Positions 36,869-46,070 of a stretch of DNA of 64,000 nucleotides are shown in pieces (position 1 is the stretch's first letter; every line of letters begins with the position of its first letter). The notes under the pieces were generated by a model that ran no database searches, was not told where the DNA came from, and saw only the letters and a program-made list of their open reading frames with translations. Made by a program: the position numbers and the translations under genes. The DNA lies in assembly GCF_947387555.1 (NCBI RefSeq), contig NZ_CANDNZ010000001.1:1-64000 (forward strand), written 5' to 3'. This DNA comes from Thalassomonas sp. RHCl1. GTDB lineage: Bacteria > Pseudomonadota > Gammaproteobacteria > Enterobacterales > Alteromonadaceae.

Positions 36869-37723
36869 ATGACACAAACCCAAGTTGATGCCTCAACCTT
36901 GTATATCGTTGCTACCCCGATAGGTAATTTAGGTGATATCAGCCAGAGGGCTTTAGATATACTGACTCAGGTTGATGTCATTGCCTGCGAAGATACCCGC
37001 CATACCCAGAGATTGTTATCGGCATTTTCGATAAAAAATAACACCATGTCGATGCATGATCACAACGAAAGGCAGCGTCAGGAGCAAATAGCGGCGTTAT
37101 TGCAGGAAGGGAAAAGCATTGCTTTGGTGTCCGATGCCGGTACGCCTTTAATCAGCGATCCCGGATTTCACCTGGTGCGTCACTGCCGTCAGCTGGGATT
37201 AAATGTCACCCCGGTGCCCGGCGCCTGTGCCGCCATCACCGCATTATCCTGTGCCGGATTGCCTACCGACCGTTTTACCTTCGAAGGGTTTTTACCGTCC
37301 AAGTCAGGCGCCCGGCAGGCAAAGCTGGCAGAGCTGCTTAACGAGCCAAGAACTATGGTGTTTTACGATGCGCCAAGAAGGGCGATTGATACCATAGCTG
37401 ATGTGGCTTCAGTACTCGGTGGTGATCGTTATGTGGTGATTGCCAGGGAGCTGACCAAAACTTTTGAAACCATACATTCAGATACCGCAGAGCGTCTTTT
37501 GAACTGGCTGCAGGAAGATCCTAACCAGCTTAAGGGGGAAATGGTGCTGATTATCGAAGGACATAAGGTGGATCCCGAGGCCATATCCCCGCAAATCATC
37601 GAGACTTTAAAATTGCTGCTGGAAGAATTGCCGCCGAAAAAAGCTTGTGCGATAGCGGCAAAAATACACGGGGTGAAAAAAAATGCCCTTTATGATCTGG
37701 CTTTATCATTTAAAGCGGATTAA
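36869..37723 (+). CDS. rsmI: 16S rRNA (cytidine-1402-2'-O)-methyltransferase RsmI
   Basis: The protein has 284 residues and the tetrapyrrole-methylase fold. [20 protein letters not shown] at the start, [12 protein letters not shown] and [14 protein letters not shown] are RsmI signatures, and a SAM-binding GAC.AIT..S segment follows. It adds the 2'-O-methyl group to C1402 in the ribosomal decoding centre. It is divergent from lpoA, the standard arrangement. Confidence 0.97.
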   Translation: MTQTQVDASTLYIVATPIGNLGDISQRALDILTQVDVIACEDTRHTQRLLSAFSIKNNTMSMHDHNERQRQEQIAALLQEGKSIALVSDAGTPLISDPGFHLVRHCRQLGLNVTPVPGACAAITALSCAGLPTDRFTFEGFLPSKSGARQAKLAELLNEPRTMVFYDAPRRAIDTIADVASVLGGDRYVVIARELTKTFETIHSDTAERLLNWLQEDPNQLKGEMVLIIEGHKVDPEAISPQIIETLKLLLEELPPKKACAIAAKIHGVKKNALYDLALSFKAD

Positions 37724-37803
37724 CCACAGGGCATAAATCCCGGCAGTCCCTTGGCGAGGTGATTAAAAGCTATACTTGGATCACTTAACTGGGGGGCATT
37801 GTT

Positions 37804-38568
37804 TTGCTGGCTCGCATATATTTTCTATTATTCCCGTCCTCGGTGCTGACTCTCTCCCTGTTCATATGCTTACTTGTTAATGAAAGGGCTCTGGCGAAAA
37901 ACTTTCCTGCCGGGCAAGAAAATGAGCTTACCAAGACCTTGTCTTTTTCTGCTCCCATGGAAGCCTTTGAGTTTACCGAGACCCTTAACCTGATTATGCA
38001 GGCATATAAGCAGGTCGGATACCGGGTGAAAATAGTTCCCATGCCGGCAAAGCGGGCAATGCACGAGGCCGTCCATAGCGACTGGGTAGATGGTGTTCTC
38101 GGCAGAGTTGAGTTGGCAGGTAAAGCACTGAGTAACTATACCCGTATATCCGTGCCGATCGGTAAGCTGGAGATTTTTGCCTATTACCGACAAGACTCAT
38201 CTGCGAAACTGGCGGATATTGGCAGTTGGTCGGCATTATCCCCGCACAAGGTGGCCACTTTGCGCGGTTTTCTTATCGCTTCACATAATTTAACCAAGCA
38301 TAAGGTTGACTTTCAGCAGGTGACTTACGCCAGGCAGGCGTTTGAAATGCTGATACGCCATCATGTCGACTTGGTTGTTTTGCCCCGGCAAATGGCGGAG
38401 CATGTGTTGAAAAGTGGCGAGTTTGGCGAGGTGAGACAATCGCCCACTTATCTGGAGCAGGAATTATTATATCACTACCTGCATCAAAAACATGACGCCC
38501 TGGTACCGGTGTTAACCCTTCATTTTTCAAGGTTATTTCCCCAATACGCCCCTTCTGTCAGCCGCTAG
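37804..38568 (+). CDS. Periplasmic solute-binding protein, family 3-like
   Basis: The protein has 254 residues. The start is TTG with a GGGGGG tract about 7 nt upstream. A signal peptide (about 1-31) is followed by a divergent family-3 fold: LNLIMQAYKQVGYRVKIVPM and VDGVLGRVELAG in lobe one, VDLVVLPRQMAEHVL in lobe two. No transport genes adjoin it. It lies between rsmI and rnpB and is the third such orphan binding protein in the window. The ligand is unknown. Confidence 0.75.
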   Translation: MLARIYFLLFPSSVLTLSLFICLLVNERALAKNFPAGQENELTKTLSFSAPMEAFEFTETLNLIMQAYKQVGYRVKIVPMPAKRAMHEAVHSDWVDGVLGRVELAGKALSNYTRISVPIGKLEIFAYYRQDSSAKLADIGSWSALSPHKVATLRGFLIASHNLTKHKVDFQQVTYARQAFEMLIRHHVDLVVLPRQMAEHVLKSGEFGEVRQSPTYLEQELLYHYLHQKHDALVPVLTLHFSRLFPQYAPSVSR

Positions 38569-38592
38569 CAGCCGGTAAAAACAGATTTACAT

Positions 38593-38621
38593 TTGGCTCG
38601 GAAGCGAACTTGAGGTAGAAT
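38593..38621 (+). promoter_or_regulatory. rnpB promoter
   Basis: TTGGCT (38593-38598), 17 nt, then TAGAAT (38616-38621), ending 8 nt before the expected 5' end of RNase P RNA. Confidence 0.65.
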
Positions 38622-38628
38622 GCGCCCC

Positions 38629-38977
<349 letters not shown>

Positions 38978-38998
<21 letters not shown>

Positions 38999-39239
38999 GT
39001 TTTACAGAAAAGCCGCTACTGACGAGTAGCGGCTTTTTTGTGCCCGGTGAAAACTTATTCTTAATAAAAATCAGAAAGTCCCCTCCGCTCAAACCAGACC
39101 TGGCGGCTTATCGGCCAACTCAATAGTTTTACAGAAAAACCGCTACTGACGAGTAGTGGTTTTTTTGTGCCCGGTGAAAACTTATTCTCAATAAAAATCA
39201 GAAAGTCCCCTACTGACGAGTAGCGGCTTTTTTGTGACC
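38978..39239 (+). repeat. Tandem copies of the rnpB tail and terminator, 127-bp period
   Basis: GGCTTATCGGCCAACTCAAT begins at 38978 (the end of rnpB) and again at 39105. The two units are alike from there through the terminator and into GTGCCCGGTGAAAACTTATT and CAGAAAGTCCCCT, a period of 127 bp. A third, partial unit joins at 39211 in mid-terminator. Small differences separate the units. Confidence 0.88.
39011..39039 (+). terminator. rnpB terminator, first copy
   Basis: AGCCGCTACT and AGTAGCGGCT form a 10-bp stem with a GACG-type loop and a six-T run. The second copy (39139-39166) has AACCGCTACT/AGTAGTGGTT: the two arms have changed together, so pairing is kept. A third copy (39205-39236) has only a partial left arm. 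Confidence 0.9.
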
Positions 39240-39473
39240 GTTAGAAAAGAAACTTTTCTCATTTCAAACTTACTTCGGCTGCCTATAGGTCAATTTATAC
39301 ATTTAAGAATGTTTTTATCTTGTTGATATTGCTGCCTATATTATTAGTCACACTTCAGTCACAGTTTGTTCCTCAATATTCATCATAATTCACTTCTTTT
39401 TCATTCTTTTGCTCATCTTTTCCATTAAGTTTGAGCCATCAAACACAATAACTGACTTAAATGGAAAATAATC
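39240..39473. other. Intergenic region before the PfpI-like gene
   Basis: This is 234 bases of AT-rich DNA after the rnpB repeats. It must hold the promoter of the downstream gene; no clear element stands out. Confidence 0.4.
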
Positions 39474-40250
39474 ATGAATATAAAATCTATTGCATATCGT
39501 TTGATGCAGGTCCTCTATCTTGTGCCCCTTTTGCTGTTATCGGGAGCGGGTAATACTGCGGTTGCTGAGGAGGCTAATTTTGTTATCGGAAAAGGTAAGG
39601 GCAAAGTACTTGTTATTGTCTCAAGTGATCGCCATGGCTTTTGGCTGCCTGAGGTGTTGGAGCCTTATCAGTTATTGGCGCAGGCCGGGTATCAGATTGA
39701 TGTAGCCAGTCCTGAAGGAGGCCAGGGCAAAGCCAGTGGTGAATTTCGGTTGTCGAATAAGCAAAAGCAATGGTTTGAGCAATCGAAATTGAAGTTACAG
39801 CTTAAGCATTCAATGCCGTTAGCTGAGATTAATCCGCAGTCTTATGTGGCCGTGTATTTTGCCGGTGGGGCCGGGCCTATGTTTGATTTGCCAGATAATG
39901 TACTTGCACAGCAGATCACCCGCGATATTTATGAAGCTGGCGGCATTGTTGCTGCCGATTGCCATGGCCCGGCAGCCTTGATTAACGTTATATTGTCAAA
40001 TGGGAAGCGTTTGATCTCAGGAAAAAAAATAACAGCCAAGGCCAACATCGAGGAAGGGCGCTGGGCGCGGAATAACTATCCTTTCTTGCTGGAAGATAAA
40101 ATTAAGGAGCTGGGAGGACACTACCTGGCATCAGGTAAAAATCAGCAGCATGTTGTTGTTGATGGCCGTTTAATTACCGGGCAAAACCCGGCATCAGCAA
40201 TCCCTATGGCAGAAAGCTTGATTGAGCAATTGTCCAGCCAAGGCTTTTAA
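39474..40250 (+). CDS. Exported DJ-1/PfpI (Hsp31-like) family protein
   Basis: The protein has 258 residues. A signal peptide (about 1-31, ending AVAEE) precedes a class-I glutamine-amidotransferase-like domain: VLVIVSSDRHGFWLPEVL, the conserved Glu in ASPEGG, and the nucleophile elbow ADCHGPAAL with Cys near 162. Family members act as chaperones, glyoxalase III or deglycases. A periplasmic location is unusual for them. It is a single gene, converging with the HEAT-like protein gene. Confidence 0.85.
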   Translation: MNIKSIAYRLMQVLYLVPLLLLSGAGNTAVAEEANFVIGKGKGKVLVIVSSDRHGFWLPEVLEPYQLLAQAGYQIDVASPEGGQGKASGEFRLSNKQKQWFEQSKLKLQLKHSMPLAEINPQSYVAVYFAGGAGPMFDLPDNVLAQQITRDIYEAGGIVAADCHGPAALINVILSNGKRLISGKKITAKANIEEGRWARNNYPFLLEDKIKELGGHYLASGKNQQHVVVDGRLITGQNPASAIPMAESLIEQLSSQGF

Positions 40251-40264
40251 GCATTAGGGCATAC

Positions 40265-40300
40265 GGCTGTTCCGTTTTAAAGAGCAACAGCCATTTTAAA
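40265..40300 (+). terminator. Weak hairpin after PfpI-like gene
   Basis: GGCTGTT (40265-40271) and AACAGCC (40286-40292) form a 7-bp stem with a 14-nt loop, followed by ATTTTAAA. The loop is long and the T-run short. Confidence 0.35.
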
Positions 40301-40332
40301 GGTCCGGATTTTCCGTGCTAAGCCCGCTTTGC

Positions 40333-41547
40333 TCACATTAGTCGCTGGTACTTTTTCCTGATCTCCCGGGTTTGCGGGCAATCGGGGAAGTTGCGTAAAA
40401 ACAGATTAAGCAGCCCGGTTTTATGGCCTTCTTTCACCGCTTCCAGGGTATTAACAAAGAATGCAAAGGTCGATGCCGTCATGCCATAACTGCGGGTATA
40501 AATTTCAATGCTGCGGTGGATGTCGCCAATACGCTCACTGATAGAATACTCCAGCATGGCCCGCTTCTGGGGCAGGTCGTTGTCCGAGTAACTGTCCAAT
40601 ATACTTTGCTGATCATGGTGCCAAAGGGTGCAATGCTCTGCCTGAGTATCCAGATAGCTGCGCATTTTCTCTATGGTGAAGGCATGGTAAGGGAAGTTTA
40701 AAAATAAAATCTTCATGACCTGGGCGCGGGCATCCGCCGACAGCTTACTGCCGGTGAGCTGCTCAAGAAACGGGAATAAGCCGCCTTTTTCTTTCCATTG
40801 GCAGGCAAGTGCTTCCAAAAGCTGCAATTGTACTGCTTGGTCTGTAGTTGCCCGGTAGTTTTTGATATACCAATAGAGGGTTTTATCGTTATGGTCTGTG
40901 TAGTTGTTAAGCGTTTGAAATTGTTTGGTACGTTTTAAAAGGTCGATGACGGCTTCATCCCACATCAGGCGCTCGGTCAAAATACGGGTTAAGATGTCGT
41001 AGAAAATTTCTTCCCTGCCGCAGGGACGGTCATCAGCATCATAGTCTTTAAAGCAATCGAGCAGCACTTGCATAATGTCGCCATGCACTGCTATCGACTC
41101 CAGATCTTCCAGTTGTTTGGCGGCAAAATAGCGGGCATCGATCGAGGGGCTTTTTTGAATGATCTCCAGCAACACCGGCTGGGCTTCGGTGGCAAGCCAG
41201 GGAGAAGTCAGCTGCTCAATGGCGAACTTGGAGATGTCGTCTACTTCCCGATAGAGCCAGTCTCTGGATTCCCAGTCATATTCATCAAAGCCGTGTTCTT
41301 CCAGTTCTTGATCGCTTACCGAGACTTCATCGCTAAGCGCTTGCCATAACCTGTTTTTAATTAAGGTTTTTATTTCATCTGCCTGTTTCTCTGAGCAAGT
41401 ATCCAATAGTTGCTGAGCCAGTTTTATGGCACGCTCAATGCTGTCAATATCGGGCATTTCGCCATAGGACGGCATTTCCTCTTCCGAACCGTCGAGCAAA
41501 TAAGCCTTGTGATTTAACAGTTGGGAAATTTCTTCAAACCTGGTCAT
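40333..41547 (-). CDS. Hypothetical HEAT/ARM-like helical repeat protein
   Basis: The protein has 404 residues, almost entirely helical, strongly acidic, without signal peptide or membrane segment. Repeated helix pairs (for example QPVLLEIIQKSPSIDARYF, ARYFAAKQLEDLESIAVHG) resemble HEAT or ARM repeats, which usually bind other proteins. No catalytic motif is visible. It stands alone, converging on the PfpI-like gene. The specific role is unknown. Confidence 0.8.
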   Translation of the reverse strand: MTRFEEISQLLNHKAYLLDGSEEEMPSYGEMPDIDSIERAIKLAQQLLDTCSEKQADEIKTLIKNRLWQALSDEVSVSDQELEEHGFDEYDWESRDWLYREVDDISKFAIEQLTSPWLATEAQPVLLEIIQKSPSIDARYFAAKQLEDLESIAVHGDIMQVLLDCFKDYDADDRPCGREEIFYDILTRILTERLMWDEAVIDLLKRTKQFQTLNNYTDHNDKTLYWYIKNYRATTDQAVQLQLLEALACQWKEKGGLFPFLEQLTGSKLSADARAQVMKILFLNFPYHAFTIEKMRSYLDTQAEHCTLWHHDQQSILDSYSDNDLPQKRAMLEYSISERIGDIHRSIEIYTRSYGMTASTFAFFVNTLEAVKEGHKTGLLNLFLRNFPDCPQTREIRKKYQRLM

Positions 41548-41685
41548 AACCGCTCTTTTTATAATGAGAAGGATGTTTCTAACAGGCTATTATCAATAAC
41601 AAAATTTATGGATCATGAAAAGCCTTTATCCGGCGGCTTCGGGCGGCAGTAGATGAAGGAGGTGTATACTTGCTGCTATACTGCA

Positions 41686-41719
41686 CCATAAAATGAGTTG
41701 GCTTATTCGCCAACTCATT
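41686..41719 (-). terminator. Terminator of the azoR-oxidoreductase-dehalogenase operon
   Basis: AATGAGTTGGC (41692-41702) and GCCAACTCATT (41709-41719) form a perfect 11-bp stem with a 6-nt loop. On the minus strand TTTTA follows. Outer CTGCACC (41681) and GGTGCAG (41740) could extend the fold. Confidence 0.75.
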
Positions 41720-41766
41720 GGCTGATATTTGTGCTCTAAGGTGCAGCCGATAGCGCCGGAATGGGA

Positions 41767-42717
41767 TTAAGTACGACTCAGCCAGGCGGCAAGCTCCCGG
41801 CCGATTTTATCCGGGTACTCTTCCTGCACAAAGTGCCCCCCGGCTCCCAGCGGGATAACCTCAAGGTTTTTGGCGTTTGTCTTCATGTAATTTACCGTTG
41901 TTTCATTTACCAATACCCCCGGCGTGACATAGAGCAGCAGTTTAGGGATCTCTGTGGTGATCAGCCATTGGTTGTTCTTAAGGCCGATGTGATGGACTTT
42001 GGCCGGTTCGCCATTGATCGGGATTTCCCTGAGCCATTGCAATACCGGGCGGCGGCTTTCAGCCGTGGGATAATAGCGGTTATATTCTGCCATGACTTGT
42101 TCATTTAACGGCGCTTTGGCGCTGCTGGTACGCAAGAACTGATCTATCAGCACATTTTGTTTCATGATCATTTCTTCGCCTATGCCCGGTCTGCGTACGT
42201 TTTTCAAAAACTCTGCCGAAGGGCCCATGGCGTCAAGCGACGGGATGGGATAAAACGGCGGCAGGGTTGCTTCCATAAAGGCAATGGCAGATATGCGCTC
42301 TGAGCGGGTGCGGGCATAATGAAATCCCAGGGCAGAGCCCCAGTCATGCACCACCAATACCGCATCCTTGAGGTCGAGCTTATCCAAAAAGGCGTGTAAA
42401 TAATTCGCCTGCTCCTGGTAGCTGTATTTCAGCTTGGGTTTGGCGCTGTCTCCCATGCCGATCAGATCGGGGGCGATAGCCCGGTAGTCTTTGGCAACAT
42501 ACGGGATAATGTTACGCCACAGGTAAGAAGATGTCGGATTGCCGTGTAAAAAAACCACGGGGCGTCCTTTGCCTTCATCAATATAGGCCATTTCCTGACC
42601 CATAACTCGGGTGTATTTTTTCTCAAAAGTTTTTGTCGCTGCCGGGGCGGCATTTGCTGACAGGGTGAACAGGGCGGCAGCCGCCAGTAAACCCGTTAAT
42701 AGTGCTTTAACGTTCAA
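41767..42717 (-). CDS. Exported haloalkane dehalogenase-like alpha/beta hydrolase
   Basis: The protein has 316 residues. A signal peptide (about 1-23, ending SANA) precedes an alpha/beta-hydrolase domain. The haloalkane dehalogenase II pattern is complete: halide-binding Asn60 in HGNPTSSYLW, nucleophile Asp125 followed by Trp126 (VVHDWGSALG), acid Glu149 (AFMEA) and base His near 295 (GAGGHFVQEE). Such enzymes hydrolyse carbon-halogen bonds to alcohols. Export to the periplasm is less common. It is the last gene of an operon with an azoreductase and a quinone-reductase-like enzyme. The natural substrate is unknown. Confidence 0.87.
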   Translation of the reverse strand: MNVKALLTGLLAAAALFTLSANAAPAATKTFEKKYTRVMGQEMAYIDEGKGRPVVFLHGNPTSSYLWRNIIPYVAKDYRAIAPDLIGMGDSAKPKLKYSYQEQANYLHAFLDKLDLKDAVLVVHDWGSALGFHYARTRSERISAIAFMEATLPPFYPIPSLDAMGPSAEFLKNVRRPGIGEEMIMKQNVLIDQFLRTSSAKAPLNEQVMAEYNRYYPTAESRRPVLQWLREIPINGEPAKVHHIGLKNNQWLITTEIPKLLLYVTPGVLVNETTVNYMKTNAKNLEVIPLGAGGHFVQEEYPDKIGRELAAWLSRT

Positions 42718-42768
42718 GGTGTATTTCCTTTTGCTTGGGTGGTTGTTTGTCGGGAATGCCTGTCGAAG

Positions 42769-43788
42769 TTATTGCCGCTCAGCACAAAGGCGCAGCAGCA
42801 ATTTTCCCCTGACATGTCCGGTTTCAAGTTTTTGATGTGCCTGGGCGACTTTATCCAGCGGGAAGACTTCGGCCGTGGGCGTTGTGATCTTGCCTGTATC
42901 GACAAGTTCAAGCAGCTGTGCCATTTCCTTGCCCAGGTTGGCGTCACTGACAAATGCGAGTATTTTGCTTACCCCGTGCTGTTGTGCCCTGGCCATGTCC
43001 GCTTCCACATCGCCGTCATCCGTTAAGGTGGCAATGCTGACCAGCTTGCCACCCGGCTTAAGCAGGAGGAAAGGGTCCTCGAGCGAACCTGCGCTGACGG
43101 CATCAAGGATCAAATCAACTCCCTGCGGCGCCCAGCGGCTTAATTCATAGGCAATATCCTGGGTTTTGTAGTCAATTAAGCAGTCTGCTCCCAAAGATTT
43201 GACGTAATCCAGGTTGGCGCTGCTGCAGCTGGTGGCTACTTCTGCACCGGCCCATTTGGCCAGCTGCACGGCAAAACTGCCTACGCCGCCGGAAGCGCCG
43301 TTGATGAATATCTTCACCTTTTGTCCCGGCTGAAGATTGCCCTTGTCGCTTGCGAACAAGGCCTGTTTGGCAGTAATGGCGGCAATCGGCATGGTCGCAG
43401 CCGCTTTTAAGCTGACAGTGCCGGGGAGGTGAGCGACTTTGTTTTTGCTGACCACCAGGTATTCGGCATAAGTGCCGGGAGCACCGGTGCTAAAGAGGTT
43501 GCTGGCGCAGACAACCCGGTCACCTTCAGCAAACTCGCTGACTTGCGCTCCGCTGGCTACCACGATCCCGGAAGCATCCAGGCCAAGCACTAACGGCGCG
43601 TCTGTGGCAGGCAATTGCGACTTGAGATGGCCTGCGCGCATTTTCCAGTCGGCAGGGTTGATCCCGGCATAGGCGACCTTGATTAATACTTCATCGGCTG
43701 CCGGCGCCGGTACCGGCAGTTGGCTCAGCTGGAAAACCCCGGCATCTCCCCATTGTGTAATGGCGGCTGCCTTCATTGATTTATGCAT
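42769..43788 (-). CDS. Zinc-independent NADPH:quinone reductase-like oxidoreductase (MDR family)
   Basis: The protein has 339 residues. An N-terminal GroES-like domain (about 5-125, PLVLGLDASGIVVASG) and a Rossmann domain with INGASGGVGSFAVQLAKWAG (about 160) are present. Typical catalytic zinc ligands (Cys and His in GHE-type motifs) are absent, as in quinone oxidoreductases. It reduces quinones or enones with NADPH. It is the second gene of the azoR operon (53 and 51 nt to its neighbours), pointing to detoxification of electrophiles. Confidence 0.9.
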   Translation of the reverse strand: MHKSMKAAAITQWGDAGVFQLSQLPVPAPAADEVLIKVAYAGINPADWKMRAGHLKSQLPATDAPLVLGLDASGIVVASGAQVSEFAEGDRVVCASNLFSTGAPGTYAEYLVVSKNKVAHLPGTVSLKAAATMPIAAITAKQALFASDKGNLQPGQKVKIFINGASGGVGSFAVQLAKWAGAEVATSCSSANLDYVKSLGADCLIDYKTQDIAYELSRWAPQGVDLILDAVSAGSLEDPFLLLKPGGKLVSIATLTDDGDVEADMARAQQHGVSKILAFVSDANLGKEMAQLLELVDTGKITTPTAEVFPLDKVAQAHQKLETGHVRGKLLLRLCAERQ

Positions 43789-43841
43789 ATTTACTCCAAT
43801 AGATAATTTTTCGCATATTGCGGCAAGTGGATATCGGCCTT

Positions 43842-44474
43842 TTACAGCACTGATATAGCCAGTGTTCGCAATTGGTTTTTGGCGATATGTTTTGACTGGG
43901 CGGCTACTTCTTCTCCCAGCCCGATCCCCTGCACCGGGATCACCGAAATATCCTCGATACCGATAAAATTCAGCACATGCTTTAAGTAAGGGGTTTGAAA
44001 GTCTTTATGTTTTTCCGCTGGCAGCTGGAAATTACCGCCGGCGCTGCTGATGATCACCGCCTGTTTTCCTGTTACCAAGCCTTCCGGGCCGTGCTCATGG
44101 TATTGAAAGGTCAGTCCCATGCGGCAGATCTGATCGACATAAGCCTTCAATAAAGTGGTGATGCCGAAGTTATGCATGGGGGAAGCAAAAACGATGATAT
44201 CTGCCCCCTTGAGCTCTTCGATGTAGGCTAAGGAGGGACTGACGATAATCTTTTGCTGTTCGCTTAATTGCTCGGCCGGGGTATAAAATGCCTGAAGCGT
44301 TTGCGTGTCGTAAACCGGGGCAGGATTTTTTGCCAGATCGCGGATGTTGATGTCATAGCTTTCGTCCTTCGCCTGCAACTGTGCTACTAAAAAGTCGGCT
44401 ATTTCATTGGAAACCGAATGTTCGGCGGCGGGACTGGACTTGATGATCAATACTTTTTTACTTTGTGTATTCAT
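43842..44474 (-). CDS. azoR: FMN-dependent NADH-azoreductase / quinone reductase
   Basis: The protein has 210 residues and a flavodoxin-like fold. It shows SSPAAEHSVSNEIADFLV (phosphate loop), ASPMHNFGITTLLKAYVDQI (the FMN-binding PMYNF-type motif) and SSAGGNF. AzoR-family enzymes carry out two-electron reduction of azo compounds and quinones and protect from thiol-specific stress. It is the first gene of the operon and divergent from a LysR-type gene that most likely regulates it. Confidence 0.92.
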   Translation of the reverse strand: MNTQSKKVLIIKSSPAAEHSVSNEIADFLVAQLQAKDESYDINIRDLAKNPAPVYDTQTLQAFYTPAEQLSEQQKIIVSPSLAYIEELKGADIIVFASPMHNFGITTLLKAYVDQICRMGLTFQYHEHGPEGLVTGKQAVIISSAGGNFQLPAEKHKDFQTPYLKHVLNFIGIEDISVIPVQGIGLGEEVAAQSKHIAKNQLRTLAISVL

Positions 44475-44592
44475 GTTGTTACCTTGTTGGTGGCTATTGC
44501 TGACGGGCCGGGGCTGAAGCAGCCCGGTGCCAGGTTATATTTGCTTGCCCGGTGAAGCATCAGCGCTTGAATCTATTATCAGGCAAAGTTAC

Positions 44593-44604
44593 ATTAGTGA
44601 TAAT
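44593..44604. promoter_or_regulatory. Small dyad in the azoR/lysR intergenic region
   Basis: ATTAGTGATAAT is an ATTA-N4-TAAT dyad lying 39 nt before the LysR start. It is a possible regulator site by position only; LysR boxes are too loose to assign by eye. Confidence 0.3.
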
Positions 44605-44642
44605 ACGCAAAAAGAGAACTTCACTGTTTCCCAGGAGAAACG

Positions 44643-45530
44643 ATGGACATACAGCTGATCCACTATTTTGTTAAGATTGTGCAGTGCGGAAGCTTCACCA
44701 AGGCGGGTGAATCCCTTAAGATCCCAAAATCAACCCTGAGCAAGGCAGTGGCCAAACTGGAGCGGGAAACCGGCACTAAGCTGTTGATACGTTCCACCCG
44801 AAAACAAACCCTGACATCTGCCGGGCGGGAGTTTTACCAGGCCTGTATGGGGCCGATGCAAACCATAGAAGATGCCCAGAAATCCCTGTATGGCCAGGAT
44901 GACTTGATTTCCGGCACCATTAAAATCACTGTGCCGGAAGACTTTGAGATCTTTTTACTCTCTTCCTGCATCCAACAGCTTGGCGAGCAATACCCGGAGC
45001 TGAAGTTTATTATCAAAAGCACCAATGACGTGGTGGACCTGGTGGGGGAGGGTTTTGATTTTGCCGTGCGCATCGGGCCGCTGGAGGAAAGCAATTTAAA
45101 GGTCAGGACCATAGGTTATATCAAACTGGCCACTGTGGTTGCCAAAGACTATCTGGAGCAAATCACCCTGGAATGTCCGGGGGATCTGGCCCAAGTACGT
45201 ACCGTCGGCCTGACCTCGGCCAAACCCTATCAGCTGTGGCATTTAACTAAGGATAACCACAACGAAGTGATTAAAACGCCGCTGACGATAGAGACCAATC
45301 AGATCACCAGCGTCTATAAGCTGACCCTGGCAGGGGCCGGTGTGTCTATTTTGCCGACTTTTTTATGCCAAAAGGATATCGACAGCGGTGAGTTGGTGCA
45401 GGTACTTGCAGACTGGCACTATATGGAGGTACCGGTATCCCTGATTTCGCCGTTATCCACGATCAACTCAGTGCGTCTGAAAGTGGTCAGTGATGAAATT
45501 ATCAAGGCATTGAGGCAGTCATTGAGTTAA
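44643..45530 (+). CDS. LysR-type transcriptional regulator
   Basis: The protein has 295 residues. An N-terminal winged helix-turn-helix (1-60, FVKIVQCGSFTKAGESLKIP) is followed by a LysR substrate-binding domain (about 90-292). An AGGAGA ribosome binding site precedes the ATG. It is closest in type to the AaeR/CrgA-like group that controls adjacent oxidoreductase genes. It is divergent from azoR-oxidoreductase-dehalogenase, so it probably senses quinone or electrophile stress; this is inference from position. Confidence 0.94.
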   Translation: MDIQLIHYFVKIVQCGSFTKAGESLKIPKSTLSKAVAKLERETGTKLLIRSTRKQTLTSAGREFYQACMGPMQTIEDAQKSLYGQDDLISGTIKITVPEDFEIFLLSSCIQQLGEQYPELKFIIKSTNDVVDLVGEGFDFAVRIGPLEESNLKVRTIGYIKLATVVAKDYLEQITLECPGDLAQVRTVGLTSAKPYQLWHLTKDNHNEVIKTPLTIETNQITSVYKLTLAGAGVSILPTFLCQKDIDSGELVQVLADWHYMEVPVSLISPLSTINSVRLKVVSDEIIKALRQSLS

Positions 45531-45555
45531 GGGCGGCTTCTGCTTTTGCTTTCCC

Positions 45556-45597
45556 CGAAAAGAGCACCCGGGACAGGAGATAACCCTGCTCCCGGGT
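45556..45597 (-). terminator. GC-rich hairpin between lysR gene and Mo-hydroxylase genes
   Basis: ACCCGGGA (45566-45573) and TCCCGGGT (45590-45597) form an 8-bp stem with further inner pairing. On the minus strand a CTCTTTT tract follows, so it ends the molybdenum-hydroxylase operon. Confidence 0.6.
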
Positions 45598-45603
45598 CAA
45601 GTG

Positions 45604-46068
45604 TTAGTTCACCTCATATGCCAGGTCGGCCGCTTCATGTATCGCCTTGCGGATACGCACATAAGTGCCGCAGCGGCAGATGTTGGTCATGGCGTTATTG
45701 ATATCTTCATCTGTGGGGTTGGGGTTTTGCTTGAGCAGGGCGGACGCCGCCATGATTTGTCCGCTCTGGCAGTAGCCACACTGGGGCACGTCGACATTTT
45801 TCCAGGCGTTTTGCACCGCCTGCTCTACTTTGTCCGACAAGCCTTCTATGGTTTTGATGCTCTTGCCGTCGAGCAGGTTTAAGGTGATAGAGCAGGAGCG
45901 TATCGCATGCCCGTCCAGGTGTACGGTGCAGGCGCCGCACTGCCCTATGCCGCAGCCGAACTTGGTGCCTTTAAGCTTGATATAGTCACGCAGATACCAT
46001 AACAGGGGCATATCCAGCTGCTTGCTGACTTTGTGGGTTTCGCCGTTGACGGTAAAGGAAATAGCCAT
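45604..46068 (-). CDS. 2Fe-2S subunit of a molybdenum hydroxylase (IorA-like)
   Basis: The protein has 154 residues. An N-terminal plant-type ferredoxin domain has [16 protein letters not shown] with a later Cys, and a C-terminal helical 2Fe-2S domain has CGYCQSGQ and CRCGTY. This is the two-cluster small subunit of the xanthine oxidase family, like isoquinoline 1-oxidoreductase alpha. It starts 2 nt after the large-subunit stop, so the order is large then small, the reverse of the classic iorAB order. Confidence 0.93.
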   Translation of the reverse strand: MAISFTVNGETHKVSKQLDMPLLWYLRDYIKLKGTKFGCGIGQCGACTVHLDGHAIRSCSITLNLLDGKSIKTIEGLSDKVEQAVQNAWKNVDVPQCGYCQSGQIMAASALLKQNPNPTDEDINNAMTNICRCGTYVRIRKAIHEAADLAYEVN

Positions 46069-46070
46069 AA

